A stretch of DNA of 64,000 bases from Paratrimastix pyriformis (GCA_027972325.1 JAPMOS010000015.1:509501-573500), one strand, 5' to 3'; positions 38,301 through 50,005 are shown, numbered from the stretch's first letter. Notes: generated by a model not told the origin, from the sequence alone. Translations and numbers: made by a program.

Positions 38301-39590
38301 GGGCTGGGGCTGGGGATACGCCGACGTGGCGGTGAGCTGGGGTGCCGCGGAGGGTGGAGGTCGGGGTGCAGACGCGGCCCCCGTGGCAGCTCGATCGTGC
38401 GGGGGGAGCTGCGGGGGCAACGAGAGGGCGGCCGATGGCGTGGCGAGGCCGCTGGGGAATGAGGCGTCCATCCCTGCGGACCCGCCACGGAAGCAGAGAT
38501 TGGCCGGTCGAGCAGGGCGGATGGATGGACGGACTGACGGACGGAGGGGGTGCGTGGGCCGGGAGGCCGTGCTGACCTTCTGGGTGTGGCTCGGCGTCGC
38601 CCAGGGGGACCTGCCCGGCCCGGATGCGGTGGATCAGGTCCCCGGCGAAGAGGGCCCGCCCCCGCAGCAGCATCAGCAGCTTGGGGGCCGCCTGGGGGCT
38701 CACCGCGAACCGGTAGGGGCGGTCATTCCGGTACTGGAGCAGGAAGACGTTGGCTTGCTCGGTGGGCAACTGTGCCGCGCCGCGCCGCGCCGTGTGAGGG
38801 ATGGAGGGGAGGGGCAATGATAACAGTAGTGATGGTGGTGATGGTGGTGAGGGGGCAGCAGAGCGGATCGGTCAACCCCGCCAGCGGGCGCCCGGGCCAG
38901 GGACAGACCAGGGCGGCCACGTCCTCGTACACGTGCCGAGAGAAGACCATCCGCCGGGCAGTGTCCGTGTGCAGGACGAGCGTCTTCGTCAGAGTCATCG
39001 CTACGGCAACCAACCAGCCGATGCACCGCCGGGCGGGGTGAGCCGCAGGGTGGGGAGCCGGGCGAGCAGACAGTGAGCGTGGGTATTCCCGGCACGGTCG
39101 ATCCCTGAGACAGCGATCTCGAACCGGTCGTCGTTCGTGTCGGGTACAACAGGCGGGCCCTCGGCACCTGATGAGAGGTCGGTGGTGAGTGCCACCCCAA
39201 CCCGGAGGAAAACGGACCACCCTGCTGAAATCGACCCATCATCGACTGCATAATGGCCGCCCGATCCTCCGAGGCAAATATGTACTAGAGATGGAGAACA
39301 CAAATGTAAAACGCACCGAAAAAATGCCAGACCACCTCATCAGTACTCAATACAAAGCGGAAGAGGGGAGATGCCGGATTCTAAACCAAAAATGCTTAAC
39401 GAACAAATGATTCAATCGGGACCTTATCGAAAGATATTTTGGAGACAGATGAAAACGGGGCGAAGAACGTGACGCTGCCATTGCCAACATCAATGGTGAA
39501 GAGGTGTTGGGCTGACACAAAGAGGACCCGAGCAAGGGGCGGAATTGTCGGGTGTATGTACCGAGAAACAACAAACGAGGAGGTCTCCAT
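35354..39590 (-). CDS. Protein with RME-8/DNAJC13-like N-terminal PH modules
   Basis: RME-8 is an endosomal J-protein. Start 39590 (METSSFVVSRY). Exon 1 reads ARVLFVSAQHLFTIDVGNGS; after a short intron LFRFVLSTDEVVWHFF; then YIFASEDRAAIMQSMM, the order of the first RME-8 PH-like modules. Next come RFEIAVSGIDRAGN and TKTLVLHTDTARRMVF with SRHVYEDVAALV, then NVFLLQYRNDRPYRFAVSPQ, again matching the module series. A Gln/Pro-rich disordered stretch (38470-36800) includes a GQ hexamer run. A further PH-like domain follows: MALRKFTKPGGAG, FFKLFVGPPILLVYSEG, FIECPSAQVQSLWLRATQGV. The last 43-nt intron joins to a Pro/Gln-rich tail ending near 35354. No J domain is seen, and the total is far shorter than RME-8 (about 2200 residues). 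It could be a divergent paralogue, or a different PH-repeat protein. Confidence 0.6.
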
Positions 39591-40025
39591 TGTGGGCGTC
39601 GGAGGCCTCCCAAACTGCTGGAGAGCAGGGACGAGTCCCCAGGGGTCGATTCGTCGCTGCCGGCGTCAGCCACCCCATCCCACCCCACCCCATCCCCGAT
39701 ACTACGAACGCCCATCGTAACATCACAGCAAGCCCACCACAGGGCGAATTACGAACCAACAAAGTTAACCATTCGGAAGCCACTTACCGCCCCCGAAGAG
39801 AGGGAGGAAAAGGGGGACAGAAACGACAGAAAAAAACACAACGAGGGAACGGAGGGACGTACACCAAGCAATGCCGATACCACAACCTGACACCACCGAA
39901 AAACGAGAGAAAGCCGAGCGCACACCAAGCGCGTCATCCTGCCAACCACACACAGAGAGCGGGAGAACCGGAGAATAAAATACGGGAGAAAGGCAAAGCT
40001 CCCGGCACAAGAGTTTGCGCGGCCG
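39591..40025. other. Tandem spacer RME-8-like/ceramide synthase
   Basis: AT-richer spacer between the start of the RME-8-like gene and the stop of the ceramide synthase on the same strand. Short ORFs only; nothing supported. Confidence 0.4.
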
Positions 40026-41464
40026 TCAGCCGAGGCGCCTCTTGCGAGCCGCTTCGACTTCCTCGACCATGGCCACGGCCTCGTCCCCTGCCAAGGCCCC
40101 GGCGCAGCCCGGAGCGCGGAGGTCGGCCTCGTCAGCCAAGGCCTCAGCGGGGATGCCGGTGTTTTCCGAGTAGACCGCGTCGTGAACCTGGTTGTCGCGG
40201 ATGGCGCTCTGGCAGAGAGACGGTGGGGGGTGGGGTGGATGGGGGGTGGTGTGTGTGGAGCAAAGAGACTGATCAATCGGACAGGAATGACGCACAGCTT
40301 GAGCGAACTTGGGGCCGGTGGCGAACAAGAATCACAAAATTATGATCGCAAAAAGGCATGCAAGTGTGTGAAGCCGAGGCAAGGCGGGCATGGCCGGGGG
40401 GCCAGAGACCCGGTGGCGGCGGGGATCGGGGTGAGCGGAGCAGACCACCATGATGGCCACGAAGCAGTAGAACCAATAGACATGGAGGACAACCAGGACG
40501 GAGAGGAAGGCGTTGAAGAGGGCCCACTGGGTGAGGCTGGCCAAACCTCGCTTGACCACCAGATGGTAGTAATCGACCCTGCTCACGGAAAAGCCAAGAA
40601 TGTGGCTCTTGCTTGGCGGCAAACGCGACAGACATGCAGGACCGGACCACCCAGAAGGGGAAGTAGACCAGCCGGGTGGCCAGCCACGACGAAACCAACA
40701 GAACGAAGCCCAGCACCGTACTCTTGGGCCACCCAGCAAAATTGGCCATCTTAGTGGGCCCCACAAAAACATCCGCGAAATCGTGCAGCGCCAAGATTAG
40801 ATAGCCCACGTTCATGCAGCCTTGAGCCCACGAGTAGCAAATCAGGAAGATGGTCGCGATGTGATGGACCAGCATTTCTACAAAATCCTTGTTCTTGGGC
40901 TCAATGAAGTGGTACACCAGAAGGTGGACATAGAACCCCAGCTGGAGTGAGTACATGAAGTAAATGAAATCTCTATCGGCGGAAGGAAGAGACCAGTGAG
41001 AGGCGAAAAAGGGGAAGAAAAAAAAACAGACGGGAAAGTTTGCTCTTCAAACCCCTCCCACACACGCTCAACGTGGAACACCCAACGCCGGTCAGACGGA
41101 ATCGAGAAGAGCTGCGTCCATGAAAGAGAAGTTGTCAAAATATAATAAATCCTGGGAGAAAAAAAAGAACAAAAAAAAAGATTATATAATAGTCAAGAAA
41201 AGGTTCGGAAACAGACGTTTTGGCCCCATCACCCTTGAACTTGTTGATGAAAATGATCCGTTTAATCCCTTCTGATTTGACGCATCGTTTTGCCATGGGG
41301 ACGAAAAACAGTTGTTCCAAGATGTGGCGGATGACCGTAATGACAACGAAAAAGAGCGGCACCCAATTGAGTGGGTGCTGAGCTACAGTTTCGACGAATG
41401 ATCCCCAATCGCTCAGAGGAAGTCCCGGAGGAATCACAAAAATTTTGTCCGAAAGAGATGCCAT
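40026..41464 (-). CDS. Ceramide synthase, TLC domain (paralogue A)
   Basis: LAG1/CerS enzymes N-acylate sphingoid bases with acyl-CoA in the ER membrane. Start 41464 (MASLSDKIFVIPPG). Exon 1 has the first helix and FVPMAKRCVKSEG. The exon fixed by phase reads TIYYILTTSLSWTQLF, then WVFHVERVWEGF. The next exon, after a GTCTG donor, reads DFIYFMYSLQLGFYVHLLVY and HFIEPKNKDFVEMLVHHIAT, the catalytic TLC (Lag1) core with two adjacent His, then CMNVGYLILALHDFADVFVG. Later exons read VDYYHLVVKRGLA, VYWFYCFVA, and a cytosolic tail with SAIRDNQVHDAVYSE, ending 40028-40026. Donors are GTCTG throughout. It is the partner of the paralogue on the opposite strand. Confidence 0.92.
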
Positions 41465-41642
41465 TCTCGTTGGCCTGGGCTGAGGGACAGCAAAAAATAA
41501 CCAATCTCTGGAGCCAGGGGAACAATCTTGAAAGTCGTTTTTTGAATGCTGAGGCCCTTTCTTTTCATATTTTCCCCTTCTTCCTCCCCCTTCTTCGTTC
41601 TTCTCCGGCAAAATTGCACCATCGTTCCCGGGCCAACACGTT

Positions 41643-41677
<35 letters not shown>

Positions 41678-42168
41678 TTTTTTTGAACAGCTTTTGGTTA
41701 TACAAATCTCCCGGTTTGGTGGGGTCTAACGCTTTTCTCTGTTCCACACACGCACGCCTGTATCAGGACGCACGCACGCCTGCACACCTGCACGCCACCT
41801 CTCTCTTCATTTTCTTGCCGTTCACGGGAGGAAAACATTCACCGTGGAACCCAACAGATAAAGGGGCAAACCGCAACGATCCCTGGGTTTGCGCAGGTGG
41901 ATCGTCTTGGTCATCAACGGCGCCGGGGAATACTTCAAAGGACGCTGGATGGTTCCTTCTCCGACCTGACTCGGCGGAGGAAGCGGCCTGCTGTCCCGTG
42001 CAAGAGTAGCAAAAAGGGAACCCAATCAATCTGGCATATCTCACAAGACAGCGAGACCTGCTCCGCCCAAGCCGCGCCGCACGCCCCATCATATTGACAG
42101 GTGTTGTCAACGACCAGTTTGACTTCCCTCCTAGGATCCAGCGACGAAGGTGAGATTTGATTGTACTC
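41465..42168. promoter_or_regulatory. Head-to-head region between ceramide synthases
   Basis: About 700 bp between the two paralogous starts. It contains a C-run of about 35 nt (41644-41678), a CACGCACGCCTG doublet (41750-41775), and AT-rich stretches near both starts. Short ORFs here show no family features. Confidence 0.45.
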
Positions 42169-43513
42169 ATGACTGCCGAGCCCACCCAAGTTTATCTTCC
42201 GGGGATTGACATTGCAATCAGCCTCCCCATTTTCTCAAAGATCTCGGGCATTCTGGACAGAATTTATCATCCTGTTGCGAAGCATCCTTTCGCCTTCATC
42301 CCGGTTTTTTTTGTCATTCTGACCGTTATCCGTCTCGCGGTGGAACATCTCTTCTTTATCCCTATGGCAAAAAAATGCGTGAAAGCCGAAGGAAAGAAAA
42401 AAATTCTCTTCATCAACAAGTTCAAAGGCGAAGGATTTAAGACGCTCTACTATGTGTTTACGTCCATGATTTCCTGGTTCGAACTCCTGACTGTTCCTCC
42501 AGAACAAAATTGGGTCTTCCACGTCGAGCGTGTCTGGACTGGTTTCAGTGATGCACAATTCCCGTCTGTGTGTTCTTGTCCGTCATCATCACCCTTCTTC
42601 CGTAGGGATCATATTTATTTTCTTTATTCTCTTCAACTTGGGTTCTACTTCCATCTTCTGGTGTACCATTTTATTGAGCCCAAAAACAAGGTCTCTGACC
42701 TTTCTCGACCTCGCCCCGACTCACTCGTCACGCCACCTCCCTCCCTGATTCTTCGGCGTTGTGGCTCAGGACTTTTTGGAGATGCTGATTCACCATATGA
42801 GCACCATCGCCCTCATCGCGTACTCGTGGGACCAGGGCTGCATGAACGTGGGCTATTTGATCCTCGCCCTGCACGATGTGAGCGATTGCTTCGTTGGCCC
42901 GACCAAGGTCCGAGCGGACGAGCACCAATCGGTTGGTTGCTCACCTGTTCTCACCGCTGCCGCCTGGCTTTGCAGATGTTCAACTTTGCCGGCTGGGCGC
43001 TCAGCACTGTGGTGGGGTTCGCCTTCCTGTCCACCTCGTGGTTCCTCACCCGGCTGGTGTACTTCCCCTTCTGGGTGATCCGCTCTGTGCTGGTGGACTA
43101 CTGGACCGAGTTGGTGCTGCACGGCCTGCAGACGCGCATCCAGTGGGGCATCTTCAACGGGCTCCTGTGCACCCTCGAGGTGCTGCACATCTTCTGGTTC
43201 TACCAGCTCACCCGGATCCTGGGAGTCTGTCCCCCTTGCGCGCTGCCCCGGCATTCCCCGCACTCACCATCTCCCGCGGGTGCAGTCGGCCATCCTCGAG
43301 CGCCGCGTACACGACGCCCACCTGACGGAGGGCGACTTCGACCGGAAGCACGACCCCGCGCCCGCCCTCCTTCCCCTTCCCCTCCCCCATCGTTTTTCTT
43401 TCCTCCGCCTGTATGCGACTTGTTTTTTTCCGGTTGGGTTTCCTTCCCCCGCTACTCCCCTTGTCCCGTGGTCCACCTTCGGGTGCTGCCATGGCGCGGC
43501 CACCGGCCATTAG
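42169..43513 (+). CDS. Ceramide synthase, TLC domain (paralogue B)
   Basis: Start 42169 (MTAEPTQVYLPGID). Exon 1 runs through FIPMAKKCVKAEG, LYYVFTSMISWFELL and WVFHVERVWTGF, with no intron where paralogue A has one. Then DHIYFLYSLQLGFYFHLLVY and HFIEPKNK; intron; DFLEMLIHHMSTIALIAYSW; QGCMNVGYLILALHDVSDCF; intron; MFNFAGWALSTVVGF; VDYWTELVLHGLQTRIQWGI. The active-site His pair and the acidic loop residues are present. After a GTCTGT intron the tail begins SAILERRVHDAHLTEGDF, matching the tail of A (SAIRDNQVHDA). The 3' end is uncertain: the frame stops at 43513, but a further intron is possible. Same reaction and location as A; the two may differ in acyl-chain preference. Confidence 0.88.
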
Positions 43514-43735
43514 GAGAGGAAGAGGAGCCCTTTGGGCACCTTGTATTATGTGCCTCTTCTCCTCTGGCATTGGTTTCCTCTTCCACTCGTTTTCGTTGCA
43601 CGGCTTCCATTTTTTTCGATCTGTGCCCAATAACGAAGAGTGTCCAGGGGCAACCGAAGAAGAAAAATTCGAATCCTTCGCAAGGGAGGGGAGGGAGAGA
43701 GAGAGAGAGTGGGGGGGGGGGGGGGGGGGCGCAAG

Positions 43736-44119
43736 CTACCAATTGAGGGATCGGTCTTGGATGCTGCAGTCAGAAATTTTATAGATGCAATTATGGAGGG
43801 GCATAGGAGAGACCATTGAATTCCGCACATCCCTTGGGCAGGACATGTAGAACATGACTTCGAAGCCACTGAAGCTCCTTTCAGCATCGTACCAGTCGTG
43901 GCAGCCCCGATCGCGAGTGGAAGTCCACTCTGTGTGATGACATTTGCACCTGCAACCAAGGACGCAGAAATACCAGATAGTGCGGTTTTCAACGAAGGTA
44001 ATATCGTCCCGAGTCGTTCCATTGCCAGAGACGGCCAACACAGAATCCTTCGGATTCACCCTGCAGTGAGGATCGAACCACGTTATTGAGGCTAGGGCCG
44101 GTCGGATTTTCAAAACCAT
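43736..44119 (-). CDS. Small hypothetical protein divergent from MUS81
   Basis: An uninterrupted 127-codon frame whose ATG (44119) lies 11 bp from the MUS81 ATG. It is Cys-rich in the middle (FCVLGCRCKCHH). No family is recognised, and another frame over the same bases (start 44022) is also open, so coding status is doubtful. Confidence 0.25.
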   Translation of the reverse strand: MVLKIRPALASITWFDPHCRVNPKDSVLAVSGNGTTRDDITFVENRTIWYFCVLGCRCKCHHTEWTSTRDRGCHDWYDAERSFSGFEVMFYMSCPRDVRNSMVSPMPLHNCIYKISDCSIQDRSLNW

Positions 44120-44130
44120 GTCACGCGTCG

Positions 44131-46189
44131 ATGGCTGAAAACCCGAATAGCTATCTCATTGAAAATTTGAAGAGGAAGCTCAGAGACTATAGCCGTGAAA
44201 AGGGCCAGAACAAAGGCCTTGGTTTGTTGCCGCCGTTGGCTGCCAATTCTCAGAATATCCTTGTAGAGTATGCTGTAAAGGGAGCCATATATGTCCTCAA
44301 AAGTTGCTCCTTCGCAATTACAAGCGGGGAACAGGCCCAAAAACTGAAGGGAATCGGCACATTTTGCGGGCGACTCATCGATCACTACCTCGCCAAACGG
44401 GAGGCGGAGCGACTTGGCCGTTCCGTCCCATTGATTCCCCATCTCGGCTTACGCACCGATTGTAGTAGCAGACCCAGCAAAAGAGGAACCCTCGGGCTCG
44501 CCCCGGAAGCCCAAAAAGCCCCCCGACCAGGCCGCCGCCGCCGCCTCGTTTACCCGACTGTTGGCCCAGGTCCGGGAGGGGAAGCCCAAGGTCTACGTCC
44601 CCAGGTACCGCTCCGGGGGCTGGGCGATTCTCTTGGCACTTTACAGGTCTGGTCGTGATCGCCGTTGATGGTTCCATCTGTGGCCCTCACCCCCCGGCCC
44701 AGGGCCTCGCGGGAGGACGAGTGGCTCGGGTTTCTGTCGAAGGAGGACCTCAGCCGCCGGGCACAGCCGCTCTGTGACAGTGACATGAAACCAGGCGATG
44801 TCCGTGTTTGGCGGCCCCTTCCTTCAAACGGCAAAGTCCAAACCCATGCCCGTCCCTATCACCCCCATGGGTATCCCATACCCATGTCCGCCCCCGTCCC
44901 TATCACCCGCCCCCCCCCCCCCCCCCCCCCCATTGCCCAGCCCACGGCGGGCGACTTCTACGGGGCCTTCGCCTCGTTCAAGCAGCTGAACGAGCATCAC
45001 CTGGCCAAGGCCACCCACCGGCCCCGCCAGTACTCCCTGACCCGAGACGGAACCGCCCTGGCGGCCGACCTCGAGGCCGCTCTCGCCTTGTCTGCCGCCG
45101 TCCCTCCGCGCCTTTCGTTGGGTGCTCACCGCATCGTCCTTGCTGTGCGGCCCCTAGAATGCCCAGCGAATCAGCCCCTCCCCCAGCCCCTTCCACCGAG
45201 GCCACTTCGCCGGCTGCCCCCAGCAGGGGGCGCCCAGCCCCTGCCCGTGCCCCTGCCCCCGGACCCGCCCCCGCCCGGCCATGGCGCATCCTGGACGACG
45301 ACGAGGACGACGAGCCTCACGGGGGCTCTAGCTTGGGCAGCGGGGGCGAGTCGATGCCCTTGGAGGCGGGGTCGAGCGCCGGGGAGGCCGACTGGTCCGC
45401 AACATCGGCCGACCTGCTGGCCGCGGCCGCCGCCGAGCCGCCCGACCCCGAGCTGGCCGAGATCCTCCGCTTCGCCGGCTTCGTGCCGGCCCGGGTCGCG
45501 GCGGCGGGCGTGGGTTCTCCTGGGGAAGCGAAGGGTGCCCACATGATGCGGCCCGCCCCGGCCGCCGCGGGGCCCCCTCCGTCGTCTGGGCGGGTCGTCG
45601 GCCTCCCCCACCCGCGTCCCGGCTCCGAGACGGACGACGGACAACCGGGGCGCCGCCCCCACAGCCCCGAGCGTGTGCCACCCCGCCCCCGAAGGGAGAC
45701 GCCCGGCTCGACCCACCCGCGCCCGGCCGAGCCGGAGGAGGCCGCCCCCCATGCCCCGGAGGAGGACGAGGTGGCCCGGGCCCTGGCCGAGTCGGCCGCC
45801 CAGCAGCGCAGGCTCGAGGAGGAGCTCCGCCTCGAGGAGCAGCAGCTCGAGGAGGCCCTCCGCCTCAGCGCCGCCGAGTCTGCTGCCGCTCCACCGCCAC
45901 CGCCACCGCCACCGCCACCGCCACCGCCACCGCCACCGCCACCGCCACCGCCACCGCCACCGCCACCGCCACTGCCTTCGCAGCAGCAGCAACCGCAGCT
46001 AGCTCGCTTGTCCGCGGCGGCAGAGCAACCGCGCGCTCTCGCTCGGCCCCCAGCCGAGCGCCCCGCCGCTTCTGCAGCTCATCCTCGGACGCCCAGCGGG
46101 GCGGATCAGGGCCTACCATTCCCTCCCCCTCCCCCGGCGTTCCCTCCTCCGCCTCCATCCGCCTCCGCCTCCGCCTCCGCCTCTCCGCA

Positions 46190-46245
<56 letters not shown>

Positions 46246-48210
46246 TTGCCCGGCCACCCCCACCCTCGGGAATCCCCGGGGCCCCCAGCCACCCGTCCCG
46301 CCGGCCACCCCAGGCGGCACCGTCGACCCCACCCCGGCCGTCCCCCCTCGACTCTCGCCACCCCTCCACGCCCCCGCCCCCTCCCGGCTTCTCGCCCCCC
46401 CTGGCCCAACCCCCGGCCAGCTGGGCAGGCGGGTACCTGGCCTCCCCGCCCTCGCTCTGCTCCCCCCCGCGGTCCTCGGTCCACTCCAGCCCCGGCGGCT
46501 CGCTCGCCTCTCCGCCCGGCATGGGGTCGCCCCCCATCCCCACCCCCGCCCCGGGCGGCGTGGTCTCCCTCTCCCTGGAGGCCACCACAAGCCCCGACCC
46601 TGCCGATCTCAGGGGCGCCCTGGCCATCCCCCTGGACGCCACCTCCAGCCCCGGGCCGAGGGGCCTGCGGGGCCCGGTGACCATCTCCCTGGAGGGGCTC
46701 GCCGTGGGCGGCACCGCCCCCGAGGCCGAGGCCGAGGCCGAGGGCAGCATGGACCTGGAGCGCCACCTGCCCCTGCTCGACCCCCAGCCTGCCCTCGGGG
46801 CGGCGGGCCCCACCTGGTTGGGGCCACCCCCGGACCGGCCCCCTTCTCCGCCACACCTCCTCGCCCCCGTCGGCGAACTTGTCGCGCCGCCACCCACCAC
46901 GCCCGGATCTTCACCCGCATCCGCATCCGCATCCGCATCCGCATCCGCATCCGCATCCGCATCCGCATCCGCATCCGCATCCGCATCCGCACCCGCATCC
47001 GCATCCGCACCCGCGCCAGCACCTGCTCCCGCGTCGGGCCGTGCGGCTGGGCCTGGACCCAGCTGCGCCCCTGGGGACGACCAGATGCCCGCTGAGGACA
47101 GCCAGCGGACGGTGGACGAGCCGGCGCCCGATGAGGATGGGGGGCGCCCGGCCCTGGCCGAGGGGGAGGGGGAGGGGGATGCTGGGGGGCGCCCGGCCCT
47201 GGCCGAGGACGTCGACCTGACCGCGGCGCTGGAGGGGGTCGACCAGGCCGCCCCGCCCGGATGGGACCTGGCTGCCCACCTGGGCGCCACACTCCCTCGG
47301 CCCCCCGAAGGCGACCAAGTCGCTCTGGTGCTGGCCAAGGATACCCCGGTGGGCGAGCCGGGGGCCCAGCCAGCCGATGTCCCGGCCCCCCCGGGGCCCC
47401 TGGGGCCGCACCAAAAGCGGGTCTTCGTGGCCGAGGGGCGCCCCGTGGCCAGCAAGGAGCTGGCCGAGGTGGACATCGCCCGGGGGGCCGTCCGCTTCCG
47501 GGTGTCCCTCTACGACTTGGCCACCCGGGCGCTGGTCCCCGGGGCCGAGGGCTGGCTCGAGGACAGCGTCCGTCCTGCCGCCTCCGCCCCCTCCCCCTCC
47601 CCCCAACCAAGGCGGTTCTCTGATGTGTGGGCATCGGGGCCCCTGCCGCAGGACGCCCCCGACGAGCTCTTCTGCCCTCCGGAGGATCCCCTGCCCGCGG
47701 GGCCCCCGCCTCTCCTCGGGCCTCCCCCACCTGCGCCTGCGCCTGCGCCTGCCCGCGTGGTGCCGGTGCCCTCCGTCGCGCCCGGTCGGGCGGCGCCCAG
47801 GCGGGTCGTGCTGCTGGACGACGATGACGATGACGAGGGTGTGGGCGAGGGCGACCGAGGGGGTGCGAATGCGGGTCCTCTTGGGGCGCCGCGACCGGGC
47901 GGCCCCCGGCCCTCGCAGCCACCCGGAGACTCGCGTCCGGCCCACCCGGCCCCCGCCGCCCGGCCGGTTTCCCCGGCCCTGAAGCTGAAGGCGACAGCCG
48001 GCGGGCCCCCCGGCCCCCCGGACAAGGGGAGCGCCCCGGCGGTCGCGGTCCCTGGGGCCGTCTGGCTCTCGGCGGCCCCCCGGATGCTGGCCCGCCCCCT
48101 GGACGACTCGGAGCGGCCCTTTCTGGCCGACCTCACCGCCCGTCGGGCCCATTGCCCCATGGACGGGTCCGCCCGCGCTCCCCGAGCTCCGCCCGGGATC
48201 AGCGACCCCC

Positions 48211-48241
<31 letters not shown>

Positions 48242-50005
48242 ACGACACACGCAGGGTGGTGCGGAGGCTGTGGCCGTTCAGCATCCGGCTGCTGGTCGAC
48301 AGGCGCGAGCGGCATCGGCCCCACACCAAGGCCCGCCCACACCCCGCTTGCCCGCCCCGCCCCGCCCCTCCCTCCAGCGTCCTCGCCCTCGATGCGACTG
48401 ACCGCCCGCCCCTGGGCTGGCAGAGCATGGAGGAGCGGCTGAGCCAGCTGGGGTGCCCACCATGAAGGCCAACCTGCCCGTGGGGGACTTCCTCTGGGTC
48501 GTCACGGGCCCCCACACGCCCCCCGGCACCGTCGCCCCGACCGGTCCGCATGGGCCCCTGCCGCCCCGCGGGCTGCCCTCTGCCTCTCCTCCCGTCGCTG
48601 AGAGCCGCATGCGTGTCTGCCTGGCTGTGTGTGTGTGTGTGTGGGGTGCTGGACGGGGTGGTGGAGCGGAAGATCTACTCGGACCTCAGCTCCAGCATCC
48701 GCGACTCGCGGTCTGCCGCCCCCGCCCCGATCGCACCCCGCCGGTCATCATCATCGCACCCCACCCCACCCCACCCCACCCCACCCCACACCCACCCCAC
48801 ACCCAACCAAACCCAACCAAATCCGCGCACATCCCTCCCACCCGCCCAACCCAACTCGCACACATCCACGCACGGGCGCCCCTCCTCACGGCAGGTACCT
48901 GGAGCAGAAGCGGCGCCTGCTCAAGTGCGGCATCGGGCGGGTCTTCTACCTGATTGAGGTCGGCCCGCCCCCCAGCCGCGCCCACCAACCCGCGACATTG
49001 TTGCTCTGTAGGGGCCCTGCCAGCTGGAAGGGCCTGCCCGCAGGGCCACCCAGACCGCATTGGCCGACACCCAGGTCCCTCCGCCTCCTCCCCGCATCGT
49101 CGCCCCCCTCATGCCGCCGCCCCTGCCTCTGCTCAATCCATCTCACGCCGCCGCCCCTGCCTCTGCTCCATCCATCTGGGGCCGTCCGTGTGGTGGGCAG
49201 GCCGTGGAGGGGCTCATTGTGCACCGGTCGGAGAGCCCCGAGCGGACCGCCGCCTGGCTGGCCGCCGTGACGCGCTTCCTCTGCCGCCAGTACTCCCTGG
49301 ACGACATGCGGGCAGCCGCCCACAAGGTCCGCCCGCCGCTCGTCGTCCCTCCCGGGGCCCCGCCGCCCGACCGCCGTCCCGTGGCACCCGCTGATCGCTG
49401 ACCGGCTGTGCTGTGCTGTGCTGTGCTGTGCGGGGGGGAGGGCGGTGTAGGGCGTGCCCCTGGTGCGGTGGGGCCCCTTCGAGCGGGGCTCGGTCAAGCA
49501 CGCCGACGAGACCGTGGCCGACATCTTCGCGGCCCAGCTGTGCCAGCTGCCCCGCATCTCGGGCCCCACCGCCCGGGCCATCGTCCGCCGCTACCCCACC
49601 CCGGCCCTCCTCCGGCGGGCCTACCGGGAGTGCCCCAGCCGCCGCCAGCAGGAGCGCCTGCTGGAGGAGATCCCCCTCACGGTCCACTGCCGCCCCCCCG
49701 ACGGCCGGGCCGTCTCGCCCTCCCTCCGGCCCCGGGCCACCTCGCCCTCCCCGCCCGCGGACGGGCCGGGCGACGGGGCGGGCGACGACGACTGGCCGAG
49801 CAGCCTCGAGTGCTCCCTGCCCGCCTCGCTCGACCTCACCGCCGCCCAGTCCCAGCCGGGCAGCCTCGGCCCCCCCGAGGAGGCCGGGGCGGGCCCTGAG
49901 AATGCGCGCGGGCCGGCCCCCGGCCCCGGGCTGGAGGGCACACGGCGGGTGGGGACCGAGGTCTCGGCACGGGTTTGCCGCTTCGTGATGGGCCCCCCCG
50001 GCTGA
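44131..50005 (+). CDS. MUS81: Structure-specific endonuclease subunit MUS81
   Basis: MUS81 with EME1 cuts branched DNA at stalled forks and recombination intermediates. N-terminal HhH: SYLIENLKRKLRDYS, LKSCSFAITSGEQAQKLKGI. Winged helix: KVYVPRYRSGGWAILLALYR, then WLGFLSKEDLSRRAQPLCDS, then FKQLNEHHLAKATHRPRQYS. A 900-1000 residue disordered insert follows (about 45150-48200), with UIM-like and SIM-like motifs. The ERCC4 nuclease has IRLLVDRRER, VGDFLWVV (48479-48502), VVERKIYSDLSSSI (ERKxxxD at 48661-48690), YLEQKRRLLKCGIGRVFYLI and HRSESPERTAAWLAAVTRFL. The C-terminal HhH is QLCQLPRISGPTARAIVRRY. The catalytic residues are intact. Stop 50003-50005, after a Ser/Pro tail. Donors GTCTGG, GTCCGT and GTCTGC are phase-verified. 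Human MUS81 is about 550 residues; this one is at least twice that. Confidence 0.93.
45892..46243 (+). repeat. Poly-proline triplet/hexamer arrays in MUS81 insert
   Basis: A CCACCG hexamer run (45892-45975) and a CCG run (46190-46242) flank a non-repetitive stretch. Both keep the main reading frame and encode Pro runs. Confidence 0.85.
46917..47015 (+). repeat. (TCCGCA)n hexamer array in MUS81 insert
   Basis: About 15 units reading as Ala-Ser repeats in the open MUS81 frame. Confidence 0.9.
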
